Shown here: piece after piece, positions 8,799 to 17,006 of the stretch
Layout of the letters: each line of letters opens with the position of its first letter
Numbering within the stretch: position 1 is the stretch's first letter
DNA from: Desulfobacterales bacterium
GTDB taxonomy: Bacteria; Desulfobacterota; Desulfobacteria; Desulfobacterales; JADGBH01
NCBI GenBank assembly: GCA_015231595.1
Contig: JADGBH010000025.1
Span: forward strand, 1 to 54,245
DNA: 54,245 nt
Reading direction: 5' to 3'
Position numbers and translations under genes: made by a program
The notes under the pieces: model-generated
Told to the model about the DNA's origin: nothing
What the model saw: the letters and a program-made list of their open reading frames with translations, nothing else
Database searches by the model: none

Positions 8799-9233
8799 AT
8801 GAGTAAACCATTCAAAAGAAATATATTTACCCATACAAATAAGTATCAAATCCGTATAATATTGCCTCTTATGGTAACTATTTTTCTTATACTTATTCTT
8901 ACAAGCGTATTATATTATTTTTCTTTTCATACAGACTCGGCTGTGTATGAAAGTGAAAAATCAACAATGATATTCTATAATTATCAGATTGAATTGTTCA
9001 AACAAATAATGCCTTTCATTTTAGCCTTATTTTCTTTGCTCGTTATTATATTAATATATTGGACATACCATTTAACTAACAAAGTTTTAGGACCATTTGA
9101 CCGTATTATAAATGAGCTTGACAAAATGATACATGGAGACAAAGAATGGACTCTACTTACTACTCGAGATGGAGATGATATGTTTGAACAATTGCTTCAG
9201 CGAATAAATTACATAGTTAATAAGATAAAATAA
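8799..9233 (+). CDS. Small membrane protein with two TM helices and a HAMP-like domain
   Basis: A 144-residue protein with a cytoplasmic start, a TM helix at about 23-46, a short periplasmic loop and a second TM helix at about 69-92. The tail KVLGPFDRIINELDKMIHG has the shape of a HAMP first helix (conserved Pro, then heptads), and DDMFEQLLQRINYIVNKIK forms a second helix. There is no kinase, cyclase, EAL/GGDEF or methyl-accepting domain, so any signal would have to pass to a partner. It begins 20 bases after the WD40 gene and ends 11 bases before the GspC-like gene, which indicates co-transcription. The role is unknown; an envelope sensor or adaptor is inference. Confidence 0.75.
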   Translation: MSKPFKRNIFTHTNKYQIRIILPLMVTIFLILILTSVLYYFSFHTDSAVYESEKSTMIFYNYQIELFKQIMPFILALFSLLVIILIYWTYHLTNKVLGPFDRIINELDKMIHGDKEWTLLTTRDGDDMFEQLLQRINYIVNKIK

Positions 9234-9244
9234 TTGGTGTATTT

Positions 9245-10171
9245 ATGAAAAAATTTCTTATTGCTTTTACTTCCCTAATAGTCATAGGTTCTATTTCTCT
9301 GCTCTTTATCTCTGTTTACAATATGTTTTTATTTTTTCAAACTATTGACAATTCGCCTATCCCTAACAATTCTGAGGTTATTTATAATCAAATAAAAAAT
9401 GACCTCAGTCTTCAAAATGATATCCCGCCTATAGAAGAGTTTGAAAAAAAACTTCGTAAAGACTTGAGTAAGGACATAAAAAACGAGGATAATAAAAAAA
9501 ATACCGTAGTTTTAACTGACTTGCTAACACTTGATCTTTTGGGAACTATAATAGCTGGCGCCGATAAATCATTTAATGATGTGGCTCTTATTTTTGATCG
9601 TATAACAAAAAAACAGGCTTACTATATAATTGGAGATTTTGTTCAAGGCGCTGAAATTAAAGAAATATTAAGAAGAAAAGTCGTATTGATTTTAAATGGT
9701 AAGGAGCATATTCTAACTTTAAAAGGCAAAAAAATGATTGAAGACGAGGAGCTTGCCAATCGTCCTTTACCTAAAAATGAAGAAAAAAATGAAAAAGAGA
9801 CTCCTGAATCTAAAAAACCGAAAATACAATTAACTGATTTTAGCGAAATAGATAATAATATTGAGGTTAGTATTGAGTCTGCCTACCTTAAAGATTTTAT
9901 GTTTAATATGGAAGAAGAAGCGGAATACACAGAGCAATTCGAAGACAAAAAATTAACCGGAATCAAAATAAATAATATTCAATCCAGTTCTTTTTTTGAT
10001 TTAATCGGAGTTCAAGAAGGAGATGTAATAGTAGGATTGAATGGCAAAAAAACAATTGCAAAAAGTGATTTAATGCGATTACAAACGTATATTCGCATAA
10101 CTCCTAATTTTTCTGTGCAGGTTCAACGAGGAGATGAAACTAAATCATTCACATATAATATAAAAAAATAA
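9245..10171 (+). CDS. GspC-like protein: single TM, HR domain and PDZ domain
   Basis: A 308-residue bitopic inner-membrane protein with one N-terminal TM helix (about 5-30). The region near 92-165 has the homology-region pattern of type II secretion protein C (LLGTIIAG, ALIFDRITKKQAYYIIGD, GAEIKEIL, VVLILNGKEHIL). A charged linker of about 50 residues follows, then a C-terminal PDZ domain (IQSSSFFDLIGVQEGDVIVGLNG split across two strands). In GspC the HR domain contacts the secretin GspD and the PDZ domain contributes to substrate recruitment. No other gsp gene is in the window. It may serve a T2SS encoded elsewhere or a dedicated variant working with the WD40 lipoprotein and HAMP-like protein before it. 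The GspC-type architecture is convincing; its partners are not known. Confidence 0.8.
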   Translation: MKKFLIAFTSLIVIGSISLLFISVYNMFLFFQTIDNSPIPNNSEVIYNQIKNDLSLQNDIPPIEEFEKKLRKDLSKDIKNEDNKKNTVVLTDLLTLDLLGTIIAGADKSFNDVALIFDRITKKQAYYIIGDFVQGAEIKEILRRKVVLILNGKEHILTLKGKKMIEDEELANRPLPKNEEKNEKETPESKKPKIQLTDFSEIDNNIEVSIESAYLKDFMFNMEEEAEYTEQFEDKKLTGIKINNIQSSSFFDLIGVQEGDVIVGLNGKKTIAKSDLMRLQTYIRITPNFSVQVQRGDETKSFTYNIKK

Positions 10172-10310
10172 ATTGATAGATAATTCTGGCAAAAGCGGAA
10201 TTAAATGTTTACTTTTTTCATGTTGCCGATAAATAATATTTTTTTGTATTTATTGATCATTTTATTATTAATAACAAGATAAGTGAGAATTCATAAAAGT
10301 TTATAAAAAA

Positions 10311-10378
10311 CTGGATTCCCGCCTTCGCGGGAATGACGTAGGTGTTGCGCCGTCATTCCCGCGAAGGCGGGAATCCAG
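10311..10378. repeat. GC-rich inverted repeat (28-bp arms)
   Basis: Two perfect 28-bp arms (left arm starts CTGGATTCCCGCCTTCGC, right arm ends GGCGGGAATCCAG) flank a 12-base loop. The motif ATTCCCGC...GCGGGAAT is the hallmark of a widespread proteobacterial palindromic repeat. Composition contrasts sharply with the AT-rich neighbours, and it marks the left side of the higher-GC block. As RNA it would form a very stable hairpin between the GspC-like gene and acs. Confidence 0.9.
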
Positions 10379-10492
10379 AATTCAAAGTGTAAACTAAAAT
10401 TGCCAGCGTAAAAAAAGTTATAATTTATTATGGATTCTCACTTAGAATCATATAGTCTAAATGATTTCAAAACAATTAATAAGGAGGCATCA

Positions 10493-12442
10493 ATGCAAGA
10501 CAAATTATTTCCTGTTCCTGAGCCATGGAAAAATTCATCCCACTGCGACAATAAAACATATCTGAAATTATACGAAGACTCGATTAATAATCCGGAACAT
10601 TTTTGGGGTGAACATGCAAAACGTATTACGTGGATGAAACCATGGACCAAAGTTCGTGAAGGATCTTTTAACGATCCTGATGTCCGTATTAAATGGTTTG
10701 TGGATGGAAAGCTGAATGTCAGCCAGAATTGTCTGGATCGCCATCTTGAAAAACGCGGTGAGCAGATCGCTATAATTTTCGAAGGAGACGATACATCATC
10801 AAGCAAAACATACACATATCGTGAACTACACGAACAAGTATGCAAATTTGCAAACGTCCTTAAATCGCAAGGATTGAAAAAAGGAGACCGCGTAACAATA
10901 TATCTTCCGATGATCCCTGAACTACCCATTGCTATGTTAGCTTGTACACGTATCGGGGTAATTCATTCAATTGTTTTTGCCGGGTTTTCCCCTGATGCTC
11001 TGGCAGGTCGTATACAGGATTGTGGTGGCAATATTGTCATAACAGCCGACGAAGGTCTTAGAGGAGGTAAACACATCCCACTCAAAGCAAATACTGACGA
11101 GGCTCTCAAAAATTGTGACCAAGTAAGGCGCGTCATTGTGGTAAAGCACACAGGCGCTGATGTCAAATGGATTTCAGGACGCGACATTGCATGGGATGAA
11201 GCCATGAAAGACGCTTCATCTAATTGTCAACCCGAAGAAATGGATTCTGAGGATCCGCTTTTTATTCTCTATACTTCAGGCTCTACCGGCAAGCCAAAAG
11301 GTGTCCTTCACACAACAGGCGGTTATCTTGTTTATGCTTCTCTAACTCACGAATATGTTTTTGATTATCATGATGGCGATATCTATTGGTGTACCGCTGA
11401 TATCGGATGGGTAACTGGCCATAGTTACATTGTTTATGGCCCTTTGGCCAATGGTGCTACTTCACTTATGTTCGAGGGCATTCCAAACTATCCTGATTGG
11501 TCCAGATTCTGGGATATTGTGGATAAACACAAAGTGAATATTTTCTATACAGCGCCTACTGCTATCCGTGCCCTGATGCGACATGGTGACGAACCAGTAA
11601 AAAAAACGTCACGCAAGTCTTTGAGACTTCTGGGTTCGGTCGGAGAACCAATCAATCCTGAAGCATGGTTATGGTATTACAATGTTGTTGGTGAAAAACG
11701 ATGTCCTATTGTCGATACATGGTGGCAAACTGAAACCGGCGGAATACTTATAACACCTCTTCCAGGAGCAACTGATCTGAAACCAGGATCTGCTACAAGA
11801 CCTTTTTTCGGAATCAAACCAGCCATACTCGATCCATTTGGCAACCCAATCAAAGGCTCTGGTGCTGGCTATCTGGTTATTACAGAACCATGGCCTGGAA
11901 TGCTAAGAACCGTTTTTGGAGATCATGAGCGTTTTAAACAAACTTATTTTTCAAATAATGCAGGTCTTTATTTTACCGGAGACGGTGCACGTCGAGATGA
12001 AGACGGTTACTACTGGATCACCGGAAGGGTTGATGATGTCATAAATGTTTCAGGACATCGCATGGGGACAGCAGAAATCGAAAGTGCTCTGGTTGCTCAC
12101 ATTGCAGTGGCTGAAGCCGCTGTTGTCGGATTTCCTCACGATATCAAAGGACAGGGCATTTATGCTTATGTAACTCTGAAAGCTGACAGGGTGCAGAGCG
12201 ATGAGTTGAAGGCTGAACTTGTTCGCTGGGTAAGAAAAGAAATCGGTTCAATAGCAACACCTGATTTCATACAATGGGCACCAGCTCTTCCAAAAACCCG
12301 TTCAGGCAAAATAATGAGACGGATTCTTCGCAAAGTTGCCGCAAATGAACTTGAAACCCTTGGCGATACAACGACACTTGCAGAACCAGCTGTTGTTGAC
12401 GACTTGATTTTACATAGAATGTCTGAAAATAAAATGAAATGA
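10493..12442 (+). CDS. acs: Acetyl-CoA synthetase (AMP-forming)
   Basis: Converts acetate, ATP and CoA to acetyl-CoA, AMP and PPi. The 649 residues match the usual size (E. coli Acs 652). The start is the ATG giving [12 protein letters not shown], with AAGGAGG six bases upstream; an earlier in-frame ATG at 10430 lacks a ribosome site. Visible family motifs are the P-loop [12 protein letters not shown], the A5 motif [10 protein letters not shown], the hinge [18 protein letters not shown] with [18 protein letters not shown], and the C-terminal acetylatable lysine in [13 protein letters not shown] is clearly above the flanking genome (50% in 11101-11160), as in the fatty-acid genes that follow. 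It is monocistronic and ends at a strong terminator. Proximity to the FAS operon suggests, without proving, a role in supplying acetyl-CoA. Confidence 0.96.
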   Translation: MQDKLFPVPEPWKNSSHCDNKTYLKLYEDSINNPEHFWGEHAKRITWMKPWTKVREGSFNDPDVRIKWFVDGKLNVSQNCLDRHLEKRGEQIAIIFEGDDTSSSKTYTYRELHEQVCKFANVLKSQGLKKGDRVTIYLPMIPELPIAMLACTRIGVIHSIVFAGFSPDALAGRIQDCGGNIVITADEGLRGGKHIPLKANTDEALKNCDQVRRVIVVKHTGADVKWISGRDIAWDEAMKDASSNCQPEEMDSEDPLFILYTSGSTGKPKGVLHTTGGYLVYASLTHEYVFDYHDGDIYWCTADIGWVTGHSYIVYGPLANGATSLMFEGIPNYPDWSRFWDIVDKHKVNIFYTAPTAIRALMRHGDEPVKKTSRKSLRLLGSVGEPINPEAWLWYYNVVGEKRCPIVDTWWQTETGGILITPLPGATDLKPGSATRPFFGIKPAILDPFGNPIKGSGAGYLVITEPWPGMLRTVFGDHERFKQTYFSNNAGLYFTGDGARRDEDGYYWITGRVDDVINVSGHRMGTAEIESALVAHIAVAEAAVVGFPHDIKGQGIYAYVTLKADRVQSDELKAELVRWVRKEIGSIATPDFIQWAPALPKTRSGKIMRRILRKVAANELETLGDTTTLAEPAVVDDLILHRMSENKMK

Positions 12443-12503
12443 AATTATTCTACTTTGTAGAATTCTTTTAATAACTCTACAAATGTATAGAATAGAATGG
12501 ACT

Positions 12504-12558
12504 TAAAAAAAGCCTTGCGCCAACTTGTTTGGTATCTCACTGGCGCAAGGCTTTTTTT
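12504..12558 (+). terminator. Strong, probably bidirectional terminator after acs
   Basis: An A-run and AGCCTTGCGCCA pair perfectly with TGGCGCAAGGCT and a T7 run across an 18-base loop. Being symmetric (A-run/T-run), it could end transcription from either side. It separates acs from the sigma-54 activator. Confidence 0.92.
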
Positions 12559-12574
12559 ATATGAAAAATAAAAT

Positions 12575-12591
12575 TACTATAAGTTATAGTA
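12575..12591. promoter_or_regulatory. Palindrome upstream of the sigma-54 activator gene
   Basis: TACTATAAGTTATAGTA is a perfect 8+1+8 palindrome 54 bases before the activator start codon. It could be an operator for autoregulation or another regulator. No family assignment is possible from sequence. Confidence 0.35.
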
Positions 12592-12644
12592 TAGGAAATT
12601 ACATTTTTATTTAAATTATACATCTACAAATATAAACTTAAACT

Positions 12645-14111
12645 ATGAAACCCATCACCTTGAGCAGTCAAGAACGCTATTTTTTTACGTTAGTTAAAGA
12701 TACCCTTACTATCAATCCGTTTAAAGATGAACGCGTACTCTTGGATAATAAAATAGCTGATTGTGTATTTGGCACATCAAATAAACAATCAATTGAAAAC
12801 GCTGTTGTTGCAGTTAAAGATCGCATTGATGCGTTATATGCGGCTGGTAAGGGCGATTTCAACTTGTATTGCCAAAATGACAGAAATATCATGGAATATG
12901 CCTTTACATTCGCTTTTTTTTATCATTATCGCAAACAATTCGACCAATTTATACAGGATCAGATTGAGGCTGGTGATAAAATACTACCATTACCATTTGC
13001 GGCCAGTGCTAAAGATTTTTTAAAACAACATGGATTTAAGCATGATGAGATAAAAAAAATCATTGAAGAATCGTATCAGGTCAGGAGGGCATACTATTTT
13101 ATCAATCAAATCATTGGTTCAAGCACAGTCATGAAACGATTAAGGGCAGATATTTGGAATAATATTTTTACACACAATTTAGAAATTTATCGTATCTATG
13201 TTAAAAATCGGATGGATGACTTTTCTACGCTGATACTTGGGGAAACCGGAACAGGAAAAGGGGCTGTAGCCTCAGCCATTGGACGGTCAGGCTATATTCC
13301 ATTTGATATGAACTCCAATTGTTTTACAAAAAGCTTTATTGATATTTTTATTTCTATTAATCTTTCCCAATTTCCTGAATCCTTGATTGAATCTGAATTG
13401 TTTGGGCATCGCAAAGGAGCATTTACAGGTGCAGTCAATAATTATGACGGTATCCTGGCACAGTGCAGTCAGCAGGGCTCTATTTTGTTGGATGAACTTG
13501 GAGAAATTTCGCTGCCTCTCCAGGTGAAATTGCTCCAGGTATTACAGGAGCGGACATTTTATCCGGTTGGCAGCCATCAAAAAGAACGCTTTTTTGGCCG
13601 TGTCCTTGGAGCTACCAATCGTTCAATTTATGAATTACGTCACAAACATCTGTTTCGTGATGATTTTTATTATCGCCTTTGTTCAGACATCATTACCGTT
13701 CCTCCACTGCGTACACGCATCAAGGATGATCCGAATGAACTATACAGGCTACTCCAATTTATAACTAACAAAATGATTGGTAAAGATTCTCCGCAGCTGC
13801 TTAAGTTATTTAAGGATGAAATTCATCGAAATCTGGGAGAACATTATCAATGGCCAGGAAATGTTCGTGAGCTGGAACAGTGTGTTAGAAGAATTTTATT
13901 AAAAAAAGAGTATCGTGAGGATGACTTGTTAGAAAATGCCAATATAAAGATTGAACTGCTCACAGGCATTGAACAAGGAACGATAACAGCCAATAAATTA
14001 CTGGGCGGATACTGTAAGCTCCTATATGAACGGTATGGCTCCTTTGAAAAAGTAGCTCAGCTTATTCAATTAGATCGGCGAACAGTCAGCAAATATATTC
14101 GTGAATGCTAA
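12645..14111 (+). CDS. Sigma-54-dependent transcriptional activator (bacterial enhancer-binding protein)
   Basis: A 488-residue AAA+ activator. The N-terminal ~190 residues match no receiver, GAF or PAS domain that I recognise, so the input signal is unknown. The AAA+ domain shows Walker A GETGTGKG, the sigma-54-contacting GAFTGA loop in ESELFGHRKGAFTGA, Walker B GSILLDELGE, a sensor-like GATNRS, and the YRLCSDIITVPPLR and WPGNVRELEQCVRR motifs. The C-terminus (SFEKVAQLIQLDRRTVSKYIREC) is a Fis-type helix-turn-helix. It is convergent with the nine-gene fatty-acid operon, whose promoter region contains a -24/-12 sequence, so that operon is the obvious target (inference). The gene has the raised GC of the block. 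Confidence 0.93.
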   Translation: MKPITLSSQERYFFTLVKDTLTINPFKDERVLLDNKIADCVFGTSNKQSIENAVVAVKDRIDALYAAGKGDFNLYCQNDRNIMEYAFTFAFFYHYRKQFDQFIQDQIEAGDKILPLPFAASAKDFLKQHGFKHDEIKKIIEESYQVRRAYYFINQIIGSSTVMKRLRADIWNNIFTHNLEIYRIYVKNRMDDFSTLILGETGTGKGAVASAIGRSGYIPFDMNSNCFTKSFIDIFISINLSQFPESLIESELFGHRKGAFTGAVNNYDGILAQCSQQGSILLDELGEISLPLQVKLLQVLQERTFYPVGSHQKERFFGRVLGATNRSIYELRHKHLFRDDFYYRLCSDIITVPPLRTRIKDDPNELYRLLQFITNKMIGKDSPQLLKLFKDEIHRNLGEHYQWPGNVRELEQCVRRILLKKEYREDDLLENANIKIELLTGIEQGTITANKLLGGYCKLLYERYGSFEKVAQLIQLDRRTVSKYIREC

Positions 14112-14142
14112 CTATATGTCATTTTTTATTAATATTTTGAAC

Positions 14143-15279
14143 TTATTGTTTTCGTAATATAAGACTGCCAACTGAATATCCAGCGCCAAAAGAACAGATG
14201 ACTCCTATATTTCCTGATACCAAGTCATCGTGATAAAAATGAAATGCAACGATGGATCCAGCTGATGCTGTATTAGCATAATTATCCAGAATAATCGGAG
14301 CTTTTCCGTTCATATCTTCACATGGAAATAGCTGACGTAAGACCATTTTATTCATATTAATATTGGCCTGATGCAACCAAAATCGATTAACATCGAATAG
14401 TTTTAGATTGAGACTCAACAAATGATCACGAATATGTTCAGCGGCAACTGGACTAACTTCTTCAAATACTTTACGCCCAGCCTGATGAAAGAGCTTATCA
14501 CAGCCAAAGGGGGATACATCCGTTGAACGGGATATATGACCAAAATTAGATCTGATATTACTGGAAAAATGAGTCATAGCTTTAATTCCCAATATGGCGT
14601 AATTATTCTTAACCGTGCAGGTATCAGATTTTTCAAGAATCATAGCAGCGCCAACATCCCCAAAAATAAAATGAGTGTCACGATCGCAATAGTTCACCTG
14701 AGGAGTTACAAGTTCTGGATTGATAGCCAAAACACATCTCGCAGAGCCGGACATGATCATTTCATAAGCTCGATGTAGTCCGAAAGTAGCCGCAGAACAT
14801 GCTCCAAGCATGTCAAAGGCAAATCCTTTAATCCCCAATTCATGCTGTACCTCAATAGCAATGGCGGGGTAAGCGCGCTGAGTATATGCGCATGAAACAA
14901 TTACAGCATCGATTTCAGAAGCAGTCTTCCCTGCAGCAGCCATGGCTTGTTTAGCTGCATACACTCCTATTTCCGCTTGATTGCTGATTTCAGTTTCTAA
15001 ACGTTCTGGAAATTTAGGACACATTCTATCAATATCCAGGATACCATTTTTTTCATACACATAGCGCGATTTAATTCCCGACGCTTTTTCAATGAAACGA
15101 ACGCTTGAAGGCGGTTTTGAAACCATTTCTCCTGAGGCAATGGCTACGGAATGTTTTCGATTATATTGTTCAGCGTACTGATTGTAACTGGCCACTAATT
15201 CTTCATTTGTAATTGTGTGCGGTGGATTCCATACACCTGTTCCGCTGATGACGATCTGATTTTTTTGCGAAAGATTCAT
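14143..15279 (-). CDS. Beta-ketoacyl-ACP synthase III, beta-ketodecanoyl-ACP synthase type
   Basis: Starter condensing enzyme of fatty-acid synthesis. The catalytic triad is visible: C161 in LGACSAATFG, H303 in WLHQANIN and N336 in NYANTASAG. At 378 residues it is longer than housekeeping FabH (about 317). The N-terminal stretch with FIEKASGIKSRYV, DRMCPKFPER and similar motifs recalls the Pseudomonas aeruginosa PA3286 enzyme, which condenses octanoyl-CoA with malonyl-ACP. A medium-chain acyl-CoA primer rather than acetyl-CoA is therefore plausible; that assignment is from remembered similarity. It is the last gene of the operon, three bases after the phosphopantetheinyl transferase gene. Confidence 0.9.
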   Translation of the reverse strand: MNLSQKNQIVISGTGVWNPPHTITNEELVASYNQYAEQYNRKHSVAIASGEMVSKPPSSVRFIEKASGIKSRYVYEKNGILDIDRMCPKFPERLETEISNQAEIGVYAAKQAMAAAGKTASEIDAVIVSCAYTQRAYPAIAIEVQHELGIKGFAFDMLGACSAATFGLHRAYEMIMSGSARCVLAINPELVTPQVNYCDRDTHFIFGDVGAAMILEKSDTCTVKNNYAILGIKAMTHFSSNIRSNFGHISRSTDVSPFGCDKLFHQAGRKVFEEVSPVAAEHIRDHLLSLNLKLFDVNRFWLHQANINMNKMVLRQLFPCEDMNGKAPIILDNYANTASAGSIVAFHFYHDDLVSGNIGVICSFGAGYSVGSLILRKQ

Positions 15280-15281
15280 AA

Positions 15282-15995
15282 TTAATTCCTTATCTTTGAG
15301 TGGATATTCGCATTGGGGTAAAACACATAAGCGACATAATTGCCGTCATGACTGAAACTTATATCTATCGTCGTGGGACGATATTCAATATAAATTTTAG
15401 GAATATTTAATCCTCTGTAATCCCTAATGTTTTGAATAGAAACAATTCCAGGTGAAATATTCAATTCATGGGCTATTTTCTGAATAGCAAGCCTCCTGAC
15501 TAAATCTGATTCAAATGCTGATGATTGACCGAAAACCGGATTAACACCACTGGGCAAAGATGCTATGCCGTGATGCAGGTATTCTATAAACGGAATTATC
15601 TGCGTGCTTGCCATACAATGAATATAAGTATCCGTCATTTGTATCAGAACATATACGTTATCAATCCCGAAAGGAGGTACTACTATACCAAACGTAACTG
15701 GTTGCAGATCCTCTGAATTGAAGTTAACCTGATATCGTGCAGGTGCGGAAGTGATCGTTGTTAGATTAAGTTTACTGATCGCTTTGTAGGCTGATTCTTT
15801 AGCTGCCCATAAAGCCCACACCATCTGATCAGGTAGTTCTGAATCATAAATAATGGCTTGTTCTTGATCTGTAAACACACGTCTAACAAAACGATCATCC
15901 CAGCTTTTGCCTATAGCATGTGGTGATTTCAAATCAACAATGTCATTACCAACATAGTTCAAAATAATGCCTCTCCATTTCCGCCAATTTTTCAA
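15282..15995 (-). CDS. 4'-phosphopantetheinyl transferase (Sfp-like)
   Basis: Transfers the phosphopantetheine arm of CoA to a carrier-protein serine, presumably on the ACP encoded two genes upstream. Family motifs are GNDIVDL near the N-terminus and WALWAAKESAYKA, the Mg/CoA-binding WxxKEA/S-type signature. Length (about 230) fits Sfp-type enzymes rather than the ~125-residue AcpS. The start is uncertain: the ATG used here overlaps the acyltransferase gene by 50 bases. A TTG at 15962 with GGAGAGG eight bases upstream, giving LNYVGNDIVDL, is at least as likely. A private PPTase next to an atypical ACP suggests a dedicated activation system. Confidence 0.85.
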   Translation of the reverse strand: MKNWRKWRGIILNYVGNDIVDLKSPHAIGKSWDDRFVRRVFTDQEQAIIYDSELPDQMVWALWAAKESAYKAISKLNLTTITSAPARYQVNFNSEDLQPVTFGIVVPPFGIDNVYVLIQMTDTYIHCMASTQIIPFIEYLHHGIASLPSGVNPVFGQSSAFESDLVRRLAIQKIAHELNISPGIVSIQNIRDYRGLNIPKIYIEYRPTTIDISFSHDGNYVAYVFYPNANIHSKIRN

Positions 15996-16686
15996 TGACC
16001 TGCCGTGAGCAGTCCCTCTGAGCCTTTAATCCTTTGGCGCTGGAAGTTGGTCGAATACAATCGACGATCATGGCAAATCGTTCATTAATTTTAGGTATTT
16101 TACCATAGGTGATCTGATGTTCACCACGTAAATAAACGCATAGAACAAGGCTCTCTGGATAGTTGCAAACTAAGCGACCCACTCCATAGGGGAAATTATT
16201 GACATCCACTCTGCCAGTACGAGAACGAGTTCCTTCAGGAAAAATCATCAGACTTTCTCCTTTAGCCAAAACATGGGCGCATCTATTCAAAGATGATTTG
16301 ACTGCTGCTCTACTGCCTTTGCGTATAATCGGGATGCATTTAACTAAATAGCAAAATAGAGCGACTATAATATTTTTATGGAAATAATTATATTTTTCAG
16401 GAACATTCCATGGCACCAGACGATAATTAACCAAATAGCGATGGATTGGAAACATGGCATAAGCTAAAATAAGAGAATCGATTAAGGTCAGATGATTGGC
16501 GCAAATAATCCATGGACCTGGATGTTCCTTAAACATGGTTTTAATTTGGGCGCGAATATTGTTCAAATCCTTTATTTTATAACCAGCTAAACGAACAAAT
16601 AGGCTGACCGCCGGGGCGGTTAAGAAAATAAACAACCGCCCCAACACATATTGAATATTGAATAATACTTTATCCTTTAAGTTCAT
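15946..16686 (-). CDS. 1-acyl-sn-glycerol-3-phosphate acyltransferase-like (PlsC family)
   Basis: Membrane-associated acyltransferase of 246 residues. The catalytic HX4D motif is H65-LTLI-D70 (ANHLTLIDS), and the acceptor/phosphate-binding FPEGTRSRTGRV box follows. An N-terminal hydrophobic stretch (about 12-35) would anchor it to the inner membrane. The start codon overlaps the ACP stop (ATGA), showing tight translational coupling. In this operon it would move the product of the local fatty-acid synthase from ACP to a glycerophosphate or other hydroxyl acceptor. The acceptor cannot be told from sequence. Confidence 0.88.
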   Translation of the reverse strand: MNLKDKVLFNIQYVLGRLFIFLTAPAVSLFVRLAGYKIKDLNNIRAQIKTMFKEHPGPWIICANHLTLIDSLILAYAMFPIHRYLVNYRLVPWNVPEKYNYFHKNIIVALFCYLVKCIPIIRKGSRAAVKSSLNRCAHVLAKGESLMIFPEGTRSRTGRVDVNNFPYGVGRLVCNYPESLVLCVYLRGEHQITYGKIPKINERFAMIVDCIRPTSSAKGLKAQRDCSRQVIEKLAEMERHYFELCW

Positions 16687-16949
16687 GCAGCAACTCCCGT
16701 GATATCAACTTTGCGCATCACGATATCTACGGCATCACCAATGGTTTTAATGGAATCGGCATCATCATCGTTAATTTCAATGTCAAACATATCTTCTGCT
16801 TTGATGATAATGTCAACAAGTCTAGCGGAATTTACTTTGAGATCCCAGATGATATTAGTTTCACGAGTAGCTGTCTTAAGACTTGCAGGATCGTCAACAA
16901 ATTCTTCGATTAATTGGATAAATTTTTTTAAAATTTGCATTTCATTCAT
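16683..16949 (-). CDS. Acyl carrier protein with atypical attachment motif
   Basis: An 88-residue acidic helical protein with the ACP fold pattern. The prosthetic-group serine is S41 in LKVNSARLVDIII, where nearly all ACPs have DSL. The Asp before the serine is Asn and the following Leu is Ala. Helix II/III features (IKAEDMFDIEINDDD, SIKTIGDAVDIV) are normal. It lies between fabF and the plsC-like gene in the operon, with a PPTase two genes downstream, so it is the likely private carrier of this pathway. AGGAG lies upstream of the ATG. The altered motif may tune recognition by the local PPTase. Confidence 0.87.
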   Translation of the reverse strand: MNEMQILKKFIQLIEEFVDDPASLKTATRETNIIWDLKVNSARLVDIIIKAEDMFDIEINDDDADSIKTIGDAVDIVMRKVDITGVAA

Positions 16950-17006
16950 AAATAGTTCTCCTTTACTTGTCAGTTTTAAATTCGTTTGATTTATACTTAC
17001 TATAGT

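Noticed and set aside
10172..10430. Possible IS remnant: TGGCAA-containing segments near 10187 and 10400 in opposite orientation
   Set aside because: Similarity is weak and gapped, with no transposase fragment and no target duplication.
10438..11205. Minus-strand open frames inside acs (163, 80 and 60 codons)
   Set aside because: They lie fully antisense to a well-conserved enzyme, lack ribosome sites and show no recognisable protein features. High GC lengthens chance frames.
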